Part shown: positions 1-5,476 of the stretch, piece by piece
Position numbering within the stretch: the first letter of the stretch is position 1
Layout of the letters: each line of letters begins with the position of its first letter
Source of the DNA: Clostridia bacterium
GTDB lineage: Bacteria > Bacillota > Clostridia > Oscillospirales > CAG-272
Length of the DNA stretch: 5,476 nucleotides
Direction: 5' to 3'
NCBI GenBank assembly: GCA_017457465.1
Contig: JAFTHJ010000192.1
Location: 1-5,476, forward strand
Program-made: the position numbers and the translations under genes
The notes under the pieces: model-generated
Database searches by the model: none
What the model was told of the DNA's origin: nothing
What the model saw: only the letters and a program-made list of their open reading frames with translations

Positions 1-1040
1 GTGTTGCTGGGTCTGCGGTTCTTTGCGTCAAAGTTGAAGCCGCCCGTAAGACCGCCTGCCTTAAGCACCTCGTACATACACATCGTGCTTTCGTATACAT
101 CATAGGGGAACTCGTCGGTGTCCCAACCAAGCAGATAGTCGCCTTGATTTGCGTCGATAGAGCCGAGCATTCCGTTGATAGCCGAGATGCGAAGCTCGTG
201 ACGGAAGGTATGTCCCGCAAGTGTTGCGTGGTTTGCCTCAATATTCATCTTGAAATCCTTATCAAGTCCGTACTGACGAAGAAATCCGATAGCTGTCGCC
301 GCATCGAAATCATACTGATGCGTCATAGGCTCCTTGGGTTTAGGCTCAATATAGAAGTCGCCCGTAAAGCCGATACTTCTTCCGTACTCAACAGCCATTC
401 TCATAAGGTTAGCTATGTTCTCCTGCTCAAACTTTACATCTGTATTGAGAAGTGTTTCATAACCCTCGCGTCCGCCCCAGAATACATAGCCGCGTCCGCC
501 AAGCTTGACGGTAAGCTCAAGAGCTTTCTTTATCTGTGCCGCCGCAAAGCAGTAAACATCGACCGAGTTCGTGCTTCCCGCGCCGTTCATAAAGCGGGGG
601 TTGGAGAACATATTTGCCGTACCCCAAAGGCACTTGATGTCCGTACCCTTCATCTTTTCGAGTATGTAGTCGGTTATCTCGTCAAGGCTGCGGTTTGTCT
701 CGTTTATATCATCTGCTTCGGGAACTATATCAACATCGTGGAAGCAGAAATACTTGATTCCAAGCTTCTGCATAAACTCAAATCCTGCGTCAACCTTCGC
801 CTTTGCGTGTGCCATCGTGCCTTTTTCGGCAGCAAAGCTCTTGTCAGCCGTGTCTCTGCCGAACATATCCGTACCAGCGGCACAGAGATTATGCCACCAA
901 GCCATCGCAAAGGGCAGATGCTCACTCATTTTCTTGCCCATTATCACTCTATCCGCGTCATAATATCTGAAGGCAAGGGGATTTTTTGTGTTCTTTCCCT
1001 CGTACTTTATTTCGGGGATATTCTTGAAAATTTCAGCCAT
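1..1040 (-). CDS. xylA: D-xylose isomerase, C-terminus missing at window edge
   Basis: Cytoplasmic metal-dependent isomerase converting D-xylose to D-xylulose, the first step of the isomerase route. The reading frame opens with ATG at 1040 (MAEIFKNIPEIKYEGK) and stays open for 346 codons to the left edge with no stop; class II xylose isomerases are about 440 residues, so roughly the last 90 are outside the window. All catalytic and metal-ligand positions known for the family that fall in this part are visible: H101 and D104 in FHDVD, E232 in IEPKPKEP, E268 and H271 in NIEANHA, D296 in GSIDAN, D307 and D309 in GWDTDEFP, and the Asp of NFDAK at 338. The WWH motif near 48-50 and the WGGREGYE motif at 188-195 are also present. 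The numbering matches E. coli XylA up to D309. The start is fixed by AAGGAG 7 bases upstream. The gene lies 4 bases after the xylB stop and is its operon partner. Function is near certain; the active site looks intact. Confidence 0.97.
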   Translation of the reverse strand, partial: MAEIFKNIPEIKYEGKNTKNPLAFRYYDADRVIMGKKMSEHLPFAMAWWHNLCAAGTDMFGRDTADKSFAAEKGTMAHAKAKVDAGFEFMQKLGIKYFCFHDVDIVPEADDINETNRSLDEITDYILEKMKGTDIKCLWGTANMFSNPRFMNGAGSTNSVDVYCFAAAQIKKALELTVKLGGRGYVFWGGREGYETLLNTDVKFEQENIANLMRMAVEYGRSIGFTGDFYIEPKPKEPMTHQYDFDAATAIGFLRQYGLDKDFKMNIEANHATLAGHTFRHELRISAINGMLGSIDANQGDYLLGWDTDEFPYDVYESTMCMYEVLKAGGLTGGFNFDAKNRRPSN

Positions 1041-1044
1041 TGTC

Positions 1045-2520
1045 TTACTCCTTTATCTCTTTATATAATTTTTTGACCGCGGGATATATTTTGCGATATT
1101 TTGCGTATCTGTCTGCGTAAAGCGCCACAAGCTCCTTGTCGGGAGTCACGGTTTCTTTTATTTCAAAGAATTTGTCGGTTGCAGTCTTTACGCTGTCAAA
1201 CTGTCCTGCGCCCACCATAGCAAGGATAGCCGAGCCGTAGCCCGGACCTTGTTCGGTCAGAGGGATATTAAGCTCAATATCAAGCACATTTGCGAGTATC
1301 TTTCTCCACAGCTTGGATTTTGCTCCGCCGCCGCAAAGACAACTGCTCGTTACATCAATTCCAAACTGCTTGATTATCTCAAGATTATCCTTGATAGCAA
1401 AGGCGACGCCCTCAAGCACAGCCCCATACATATCGGCTCTTGATGTATTGGGGCGAAGTCCTATGAACATTCCTGTGGCGTTTACATCATTAATAGGGCT
1501 TCTCTCTCCCATAAGGTAAGGCAGGAAAAACACCTCGTTCTTACCAAGCTTACCTACGGCATCTTCCTCTGCTTTGTAATCCTTGGTGTTCAGTATCTCA
1601 TCGCAGAACCACTTGTTGCACGATGCCGCCGAGAGGATACAGCCCATAAGGTGATAACCGCCGTCGGAATGGCAAAATGAGTGTATTGCCTGCGCCGCAT
1701 CTCCCGAAAAGCTATCGCTTGACACGAATATCGTTCCCGATGTACCGAGAGATATATTGCACTTGCCGTTACCGACCGTTGCCGTGCCTACTGCCGCGGC
1801 AGCGTTATCTCCCGCACCTGCAACAACGACCGTATCGGGGTTCAGACCGAATTTTTCGGCTATATCCTGCTTAACTGTTCCGACAACCTCAAAGCTCTCG
1901 TAAAGCTTTGGCATCTGTTCTTCGGTAGTTCCGCAGATGTCAAGCATCTCACGTGACCAGCACTTATTCTTGACATCAAGCAAAAGCATACCCGCCGCAT
2001 CGGAGTAGTCTGTGCAGTGCGTTCCCGTTAGCAGATAATTTATGTAGTCCTTGGGGAGCATTATTTTGCTTATTTTCGCAAAGTTCTCGGGCTCGTTCTC
2101 GCGAAGCCACATTATCTTGGGGGCGGTGAACCCCGCAAAGGCTATATTGCCCGTGTACTCAAAGAGCTTTTCTTTGCCTATAACCTCATTTAGGTATGCC
2201 GTTTCCTTATCGGTTCTTCCGTCGTTCCAAAGAATGGTGGGGCGAATTACATTATCGTCCTTGTCAAGCACCACAAGTCCGTGCATCTGTCCCGCAACGC
2301 CGATTGCCCTTACAGCGCGTCCGTCAAATCCGCGAAGCAGCTCGGGAAGAGCCTCGCCGACGGCACTCCACCAATCGGCGGCGTTCTGCTCACTCCAGCC
2401 GGAGCGCGGGTAATTCACAGGATATTCTTTTGTTACCGTGTTCAGAATTTTTCCCTCACTGTCCACGAGAAGAAGCTTTACCGATGAGGTGCCTAAATCT
2501 ATTCCAATATAGTATTCCAT
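1045..2520 (-). CDS. xylB: Xylulokinase (FGGY carbohydrate kinase)
   Basis: Cytoplasmic kinase that phosphorylates D-xylulose with ATP to D-xylulose 5-phosphate. It is complete at 491 residues, the usual length of the family. The first FGGY domain begins with the phosphate-binding loop IGIDLGTSSVK (5-15), followed by the substrate-contacting GQMHG (77-81), NDGRTDKE (99-106) and FGGY signature 1 (MLPKDYINYLLTG, 154-166). The catalytic base is D238 in AGAGDNAAAAVG. The second domain carries SLGTSGT (257-263), LPYLMGERSP (333-342), FGGY signature 2 starting at GAVLEGVAF (366), and the adenine-pocket glycines CGGGAKS (396-402). GQMHG and the adjacent motifs favour xylulokinase over glycerol kinase or ribulokinase, and the partner xylA confirms it. 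I chose the ATG at 2520 because AAGGAG lies 5 bases before it; an in-frame ATG at 2535 would add five residues but overlaps that Shine-Dalgarno sequence. First gene of the xylBA operon. Confidence 0.96.
   Translation of the reverse strand: MEYYIGIDLGTSSVKLLLVDSEGKILNTVTKEYPVNYPRSGWSEQNAADWWSAVGEALPELLRGFDGRAVRAIGVAGQMHGLVVLDKDDNVIRPTILWNDGRTDKETAYLNEVIGKEKLFEYTGNIAFAGFTAPKIMWLRENEPENFAKISKIMLPKDYINYLLTGTHCTDYSDAAGMLLLDVKNKCWSREMLDICGTTEEQMPKLYESFEVVGTVKQDIAEKFGLNPDTVVVAGAGDNAAAAVGTATVGNGKCNISLGTSGTIFVSSDSFSGDAAQAIHSFCHSDGGYHLMGCILSAASCNKWFCDEILNTKDYKAEEDAVGKLGKNEVFFLPYLMGERSPINDVNATGMFIGLRPNTSRADMYGAVLEGVAFAIKDNLEIIKQFGIDVTSSCLCGGGAKSKLWRKILANVLDIELNIPLTEQGPGYGSAILAMVGAGQFDSVKTATDKFFEIKETVTPDKELVALYADRYAKYRKIYPAVKKLYKEIKE
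1048..1053 (-). promoter_or_regulatory. xylA ribosome binding site inside the xylB 3' end
   Basis: On the minus strand AAGGAG sits 7 bases before the xylA ATG. The six bases are the last two sense codons (Lys, Glu) of xylB, directly before its TAA. Ribosomes ending xylB therefore stop right on the xylA initiation site, an arrangement expected to couple translation of the kinase and the isomerase. Confidence 0.85.
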
Positions 2521-2525
2521 TTTGT

Positions 2526-2531
2526 CTCCTT
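2526..2531 (-). promoter_or_regulatory. xylB ribosome binding site that decides the start
   Basis: AAGGAG on the minus strand, 5 bases before the ATG at 2520. An alternative in-frame ATG at 2535-2533 lies immediately upstream of this motif and has no purine-rich element of its own at the right distance, so translation most likely begins at 2520. Confidence 0.85.
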
Positions 2532-2552
2532 TCATATAAAGCTATTCGTTAA

Positions 2553-2588
2553 GACAATATTAGCATATTTTTATTGACAATTCTCGCA
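2553..2588. repeat. 13-bp direct repeat pair, candidate AraC-type operator
   Basis: Two copies in the same orientation: GACAATATTAGCA at 2553-2565 and GACAATTCTCGCA at 2576-2588. They share 10 of 13 bases, the conserved parts being GACAAT and a terminal GCA, and they repeat every 23 bp, about two helical turns. AraC-family regulators typically bind such tandem half-sites on one face of the helix through two HTH motifs. The right copy covers most of the -35 of the regulator gene; the left copy covers the putative -10 of xylBA. The match is visible; the role as operator is inferred. Confidence 0.5.
2557..2565 (-). promoter_or_regulatory. Candidate extended -10 of the xylBA promoter
   Basis: Read on the minus strand this is TGCTAATAT, a TGn extension plus a -10 hexamer matching 4 of 6 consensus bases. 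Transcription would start near 2550, leaving a leader of about 30 bases that keeps the xylB ribosome binding site. The -35 region 17 bases upstream (2580-2585, GAGAAT on this strand) is poor, as expected for a promoter that needs an activator. It is a prediction from spacing and sequence only. Confidence 0.45.
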
Positions 2589-2602
2589 AAAAAATATATA
2601 AT
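2574..2602 (+). promoter_or_regulatory. Consensus sigma-70/sigma-A promoter of the AraC-family gene
   Basis: TTGACA at 2574-2579 and TATAAT at 2597-2602 are both perfect consensus hexamers separated by exactly 17 bp (2580-2596), with an A-rich spacer. Transcription would start near 2609, giving a leader of about 25 bases. The -35 is overlapped by the right copy of the direct repeat (2576-2588), which suggests autoregulation. Confidence 0.85.
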
Positions 2603-2624
2603 AGTAGACAGATTTTTACTTTTT

Positions 2625-2629
2625 GGAGG
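2625..2629 (+). promoter_or_regulatory. Ribosome binding site of the AraC-family gene
   Basis: GGAGG ends 4 bases before the ATG at 2634 and fixes that start. The reading frame is open upstream to a TTG at 2574, but that TTG is the -35 hexamer of the gene's own promoter and would not be in the mRNA. Confidence 0.85.
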
Positions 2630-2633
2630 AAAT

Positions 2634-3395
2634 ATGTTTTATCAGATACAGCATTTTGGATTATCCGAATATTTCCATAAAGAAATAGGGAAAAATTTTT
2701 CATTCCCGATGCACATACATCATTCCTTTGAATTTATAACCATTATCGAAGGCTGTATGACGGTATGCGTGGGAGATGATAAATATGAATTAAAAAAAGG
2801 GGAGGGAATACTCATATTTCCCGAGCAGCTTCACTCACTGGAAAGTACCGAGAGTGAGCATCTGCTTTTCATTTTCTCTGCCGACATTGTCAGTGCATTT
2901 TATTTAAAGCACACTTCGGAGCAGCCGAAATGTGCGCGGATTGACATCTCGCCGTATCTTCTATCCGAGCTTTCGGGATTTGACGAGAATTGCTCGATAA
3001 TAAAGCTTAAGGGTGTTCTTTATTCGCTCTGCGCGATGCTTGATGAAAATACCGAATACATAAAGAAAAAGATATTTGAAAACGGTTTGCTGCTTTCAAT
3101 ATTCAATTTTGTTGAGAATAATTACGACAAAAGCTGTACGCTTGAAGCTTTGGGGAACGCAGTCGGGTATAACAGCTCATATTTGTCCCGATATTTCAGT
3201 AACGCCACGGGTATATCCTTCATATCGTATGTGAATCAGTACAGAATCAGCCGTGCGTGTCATATACTGAAAAACAGCAATAAAACTGTTTTGGAATGCG
3301 CGTATGATTGCGGATATACCTCGTTGAGAAATTTCAACAGAAATTTTAAGATTTATACGGGCGTTTCTCCCAAAAATTACAGAAGCGGCAAATAG
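2634..3395 (+). CDS. AraC-family transcriptional regulator, probably of xylose genes
   Basis: DNA-binding regulator of 253 residues, within the usual 250-300 range. The N-terminal half is a cupin-type sensor domain: PMHIHHSFEFITIIEG (25-40) carries the His-rich strand and glutamate usual in AraC/RhaS-like cupins, followed by the glycine turn KKGEGILIFPEQLHSL (54-69). The C-terminal half has the two helix-turn-helix motifs of the family: the first around 169-192 (LEALGNAVGYNSSYLSRYFS) and the second around 218-243, ending in the signature GYTSLRNFNRNFKIYTGVSP (227-246). It is transcribed divergently from xylBA, with 113 bp between the start codons, which is the classic place for a local regulator. 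Xylose or xylulose as ligand is inferred from that neighbourhood only. A perfect promoter implies steady expression tuned by its own binding. Family certain; target likely; effector unknown. No convincing terminator follows. Confidence 0.93.
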   Translation: MFYQIQHFGLSEYFHKEIGKNFSFPMHIHHSFEFITIIEGCMTVCVGDDKYELKKGEGILIFPEQLHSLESTESEHLLFIFSADIVSAFYLKHTSEQPKCARIDISPYLLSELSGFDENCSIIKLKGVLYSLCAMLDENTEYIKKKIFENGLLLSIFNFVENNYDKSCTLEALGNAVGYNSSYLSRYFSNATGISFISYVNQYRISRACHILKNSNKTVLECAYDCGYTSLRNFNRNFKIYTGVSPKNYRSGK

Positions 3396-3556
3396 AAAAC
3401 ATAAAAGGCAATCTTAAGCGTAAGGTATTACACGAATAAAGAGAATAGAATGGGAGAGAATTGTGCGTATGCTTTGTTATATCATTACGACGGCAAACGA
3501 ATCCCTCGTCGGAGCGGACGATAACTAAACAAAATTAATGTTTTTGATTAAAAGTA

Positions 3557-3585
3557 TTGAAAACGATTCTCGATTGTGATACAAT
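3557..3585 (+). promoter_or_regulatory. Promoter of the TIR-domain gene
   Basis: TTGAAA at 3557-3562 (5 of 6 consensus) and TACAAT at 3580-3585 (5 of 6) are separated by 17 bp, and the -10 is preceded by TGA, an extended -10. Transcription would start near 3592, leaving a leader of about 50 bases. The gene therefore appears to have its own transcription unit rather than depending on the upstream regulator gene. Confidence 0.65.
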
Positions 3586-3594
3586 TTGTTGTAT
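3579..3594. repeat. Inverted repeat over the -10 of the TIR gene promoter
   Basis: ATACAA at 3579-3584 and TTGTAT at 3589-3594 form a perfect 6-bp inverted repeat around TTTG. It covers the whole -10 hexamer and reaches the predicted transcription start, where a dimeric repressor would block initiation. No T-tract follows, so it is not a terminator. Short AT-rich palindromes also occur by chance, hence the modest confidence. Confidence 0.4.
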
Positions 3595-3643
3595 ATTATC
3601 CTTTTTGGCAATAAAATATAAGCTGTTAAAGTGAGGACGAAAA

Positions 3644-5476
3644 ATGGCACTTTTTAAATGTAAAATGTGCGGTGGTGAGCTTGATATATCAGAGGGTATG
3701 ACCGTCGCGGAATGTGAATATTGCGGCACGAAGCAGACAGTGCCGAAGGCTATGGATGAAAATCTGCAAAATCTTTTCAACAGAGCCAACTCTCTGCGCA
3801 TCAAAAGTGAGTTTGATAAAGCGGAAAAAATCTATGAGCGAATAATTCATATAGATACCACGCAGTCCGAAGCGTATTGGGGACTTATCCTCTGTAAATA
3901 CGGAATTGAATATGTGGATGACCCCGCAACCTATAAAAGGATTCCCACCTGCCATAGAGTATCGTATGATTCGGTCGTTGCGGACGATGATTACAAGTCT
4001 GCGATAGAAAACGCCGATATGAGTCAACGCGCGATTTATGAGGAACAGGCAAAGGAAATTGATAGAATACAGAAGGAAATTCTTGAAATCGCGCAAAATG
4101 AGGAAACTTACGATGTATTCATCTGCTATAAGGAAACCGATGCGTACGGACAAAGAACACAGGACAGTGTTATCGCTAACGATATTTACTACCAGCTTAC
4201 AAACGAGGGCTTTAAGGTATTCTATGCGGCTATCACGCTTGAAGGTAAGCTCGGTTCCGCATATGAGCCTATTATCTTTGCCGCTCTCAATAGCGCAAAG
4301 GTTATGCTTTCTATAGGAACCAAGCCCGAGTATTTTAACGCCGTATGGGTTAAGAACGAGTGGTCGAGATTCTTGAAAATTATTAAACACGATCGCTCAA
4401 AAATTTTAATTCCTTGCTACCGCGATATGGACGCATATGAGCTTCCCGAAGAATTTGCTCACCTCCAGGCACAGGATATGTCGAAGATCGGTTTTATTAA
4501 CGATGTTGTAAGAGGAATTAAAAAAGTAATAGAAAAGGATATACCCAAGGCTGATACGGCAGCGAATGAGACCGTTGCCCAAAATTCTTCGGTGGATAAT
4601 ATCCCGAATCTGATTAAACGCGCGTTTATTTTCCTTGAACAGGGCGAATTTGACAGCGCAAACAATTATTTTGATAGGGTGCTTGATTTGAATCCCGAGC
4701 ACGGCGATGCATATCTCGGTAAGCTTTTGGCAAGTCTTAATCTTAAAAACAAGGAAGCCTTAAAAAATTGCTCCGCAAAAATTTCAAAAAATCCCAATTA
4801 TACCATGGCATTGAGATTTGCCAACGCTGAAACAAGTGAATTTTTAAATAAATGCGTGGAGCAAGCAAAGGAAAGACGTGCGCGTAACAAAAAAGAAAAG
4901 CGTATTGTGATAGGCGTTTATAGTGCGCTGGTAGCTTCCTTTGCCTCGACTCTCGTTTTATTTATTATAGGTCTGGTAGAGGGCTACAATGAAGTGGCTT
5001 CGGTGTTTGCTTTTACTAATTATGTGTTTTTGGCTGTCAACGTGTGGATATTTTCCATATTTCGTAGATATTTTGCCCCTGCCAAGGGAAAGGAAGCTCT
5101 TCAGGCATCCAAAATGATAAGAGTTTGCCATTTGATAACTCTCATTACTACGTGTGTTACACACATACTTATGCTGCTCTTTTTATTAATGCCCGATCTT
5201 GGATTTATTTATGATGCGTGTGGCTTTTTGCCTGTTGTGGCGTATTTAGTAATCATATCCTTTATATTGAATACCGCCCTTATATTTGCATATCTGGTTG
5301 CGATTTATAAAAAAAGAAAACTTTATCGTCTTGTACGAATTGGAGCGGGAGTGATTACAGCAGGTGTAACCGTATGTATGGTAGTGCTTTTCTTCATCTT
5401 TCCTTTAAGGTATGACCTGACGTCTGACGGAACATCATATACATTTGAGGGCTCAAGAATCGCAATTTCGGGTGAA
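3644..5476 (+). CDS. Membrane TIR-domain protein with zinc ribbon and TPR-like repeats, C-terminus beyond window
   Basis: Uncharacterised; 611 codons are visible, with no stop before the right edge. The start ATG follows GAGG by 7 bases. In order: a zinc ribbon with CKMCG (C6, C9) and CEYCG (C24, C27); a TPR-like helical part (41-90); a helical linker (115-152); a TIR domain (about 155-245) with the opening strand YDVFICYKETD (156-166), a GFKVFYAAITLEGKLG segment (189-204), the presumed catalytic glutamate E208 in AYEPII, and AVWVKNEWSRF (233-243); and a second TPR-like unit (322-362). Basic residues 409-420 precede five predicted membrane helices (about 421-445, 453-473, 495-517, 528-554, 566-588). 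Basic loops fall at 474-494 and 555-565, so the TIR side is cytoplasmic and the tail from 589 on is outside. TIR domains often cleave NAD+ or transmit signals through TIR contacts; which applies here is not known. I recognise the zinc ribbon/TPR/TIR arrangement from gut Firmicutes proteins annotated only as TIR-domain proteins. Confidence 0.88.
   Translation, partial: MALFKCKMCGGELDISEGMTVAECEYCGTKQTVPKAMDENLQNLFNRANSLRIKSEFDKAEKIYERIIHIDTTQSEAYWGLILCKYGIEYVDDPATYKRIPTCHRVSYDSVVADDDYKSAIENADMSQRAIYEEQAKEIDRIQKEILEIAQNEETYDVFICYKETDAYGQRTQDSVIANDIYYQLTNEGFKVFYAAITLEGKLGSAYEPIIFAALNSAKVMLSIGTKPEYFNAVWVKNEWSRFLKIIKHDRSKILIPCYRDMDAYELPEEFAHLQAQDMSKIGFINDVVRGIKKVIEKDIPKADTAANETVAQNSSVDNIPNLIKRAFIFLEQGEFDSANNYFDRVLDLNPEHGDAYLGKLLASLNLKNKEALKNCSAKISKNPNYTMALRFANAETSEFLNKCVEQAKERRARNKKEKRIVIGVYSALVASFASTLVLFIIGLVEGYNEVASVFAFTNYVFLAVNVWIFSIFRRYFAPAKGKEALQASKMIRVCHLITLITTCVTHILMLLFLLMPDLGFIYDACGFLPVVAYLVIISFILNTALIFAYLVAIYKKRKLYRLVRIGAGVITAGVTVCMVVLFFIFPLRYDLTSDGTSYTFEGSRIAISGE

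Larger units (their letters stand above)
3396..3643. other. Intergenic region between the regulator and the TIR gene
   Basis: Non-coding stretch of 248 bases. The first part (3396-3449) is AT-rich, with only a weak stem-loop (ATCTTA/TAAGGT, 3411-3426) lacking a T-tract. A GC-richer patch follows (about 3484-3520) with two competing 5-bp stems: CGACG 3488-3492 with CGTCG 3507-3511, and TCGTC 3506-3510 with GACGA 3517-3521. The last 90 bases hold the promoter and leader of the next gene. A 24-codon frame at 3450-3524 (start MGENCAYALLYHY) has no good ribosome binding site, so I do not call it a gene. Confidence 0.6.

Noticed and set aside
144..1076. Long open frame on the plus strand opposite xylA (310 codons)
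   Set aside because: It is antisense to a xylose isomerase with all catalytic motifs intact, shows no recognisable domain or ribosome binding site, and is explained by codon bias of the real gene.
2051..2552. Overlapping plus-strand frames opposite the start of xylB
   Set aside because: Composition follows the reverse complement of xylB codons; no ribosome binding site and no family motif.
2574..2633. Upstream TTG start giving the AraC-family protein 20 more residues
   Set aside because: The TTG is the -35 hexamer of the gene's own consensus promoter, and GGAGG precedes the ATG at 2634 instead.
3411..3426. Stem-loop ATCTTA-AGCG-TAAGGT after the regulator gene as terminator
   Set aside because: Only six pairs including one G-U, A/T-rich, and not followed by a T-tract.
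3450..3524. Small 24-codon gene in the intergenic gap
   Set aside because: No convincing ribosome binding site, no hydrophobic or toxin-like character, and overlap with the odd GC-rich patch; not supportable as a gene.
3506..3545. Stem TCGTC/GACGA with a T-run at 3540-3545 as terminator
   Set aside because: The T-run lies about 20 bases past the stem; too far for an intrinsic terminator.
3557..3571. Catabolite-responsive (cre) element TTGAAAACGATTCTC at the TIR promoter
   Set aside because: The left part fits the cre pattern, but the conserved C and W at the right end are missing, and the half-sites are not symmetric. Part of the match is simply the -35.
3689..4390. Open frame on the minus strand opposite the TIR gene (233 codons)
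   Set aside because: It lies entirely inside the conserved zinc ribbon/TIR coding region and has no family resemblance; shadow of the real gene.
1..5476. CRISPR array, tRNA, rRNA, insertion sequence or attachment site
   Set aside because: No regularly spaced repeats, cloverleaf-like sequence, transposase motifs or terminal inverted repeats were found on reading the window.

Overview
The window reads as a chromosomal segment of an anaerobic, mid-to-low-GC Firmicute, most likely a gut clostridium of the Ruminococcus/Oscillospiraceae kind. This rests on codon habits (ATA, AGA, AAG and GAG are common), strong AAGGAG-type ribosome binding sites, AT-rich intergenic DNA, and a zinc-ribbon/TIR protein of a type I associate with gut Firmicutes. 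No rRNA or other taxonomic marker is present, so the placement is an inference.

Positions 1-2520 (minus strand) hold a D-xylose catabolic operon in the order xylB (xylulokinase, complete) then xylA (xylose isomerase, running off the left edge and lacking its C-terminus). The two genes are 4 bases apart, and the xylA ribosome binding site lies in the last codons of xylB, so the two are probably translationally coupled. XylA converts D-xylose to D-xylulose and XylB phosphorylates it to D-xylulose 5-phosphate, which feeds the pentose phosphate or phosphoketolase route. No xylose transporter is visible.

Positions 2521-2633 are a compact divergent control region. It holds a perfect consensus promoter (TTGACA, 17 bp, TATAAT) for the rightward gene, a candidate extended -10 promoter for xylBA on the other strand, and a previously unmarked 13-bp direct repeat (10/13 identical, 23-bp period) covering core elements of both. 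Positions 2634-3395 encode an AraC-family regulator with an N-terminal cupin, presumably the xylose-responsive regulator and the likely ligand of the repeat.

Positions 3396-3643 are a non-coding gap with a GC-richer patch of unknown origin, then a good promoter with an inverted repeat over its -10. Positions 3644-5476 hold the start of a large, uncharacterised gene that continues past the right edge. Its product has a zinc ribbon, a helical TPR-like region, a TIR domain with an apparently intact catalytic glutamate, a second TPR-like region, five predicted transmembrane helices and the beginning of an extracytoplasmic domain. The charge pattern puts TIR in the cytoplasm and the C-terminus outside. 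This is the most interesting object in the window: a possible membrane-anchored TIR receptor or NADase. Its neighbours are sugar-catabolic, so the context itself does not argue for a defence island.
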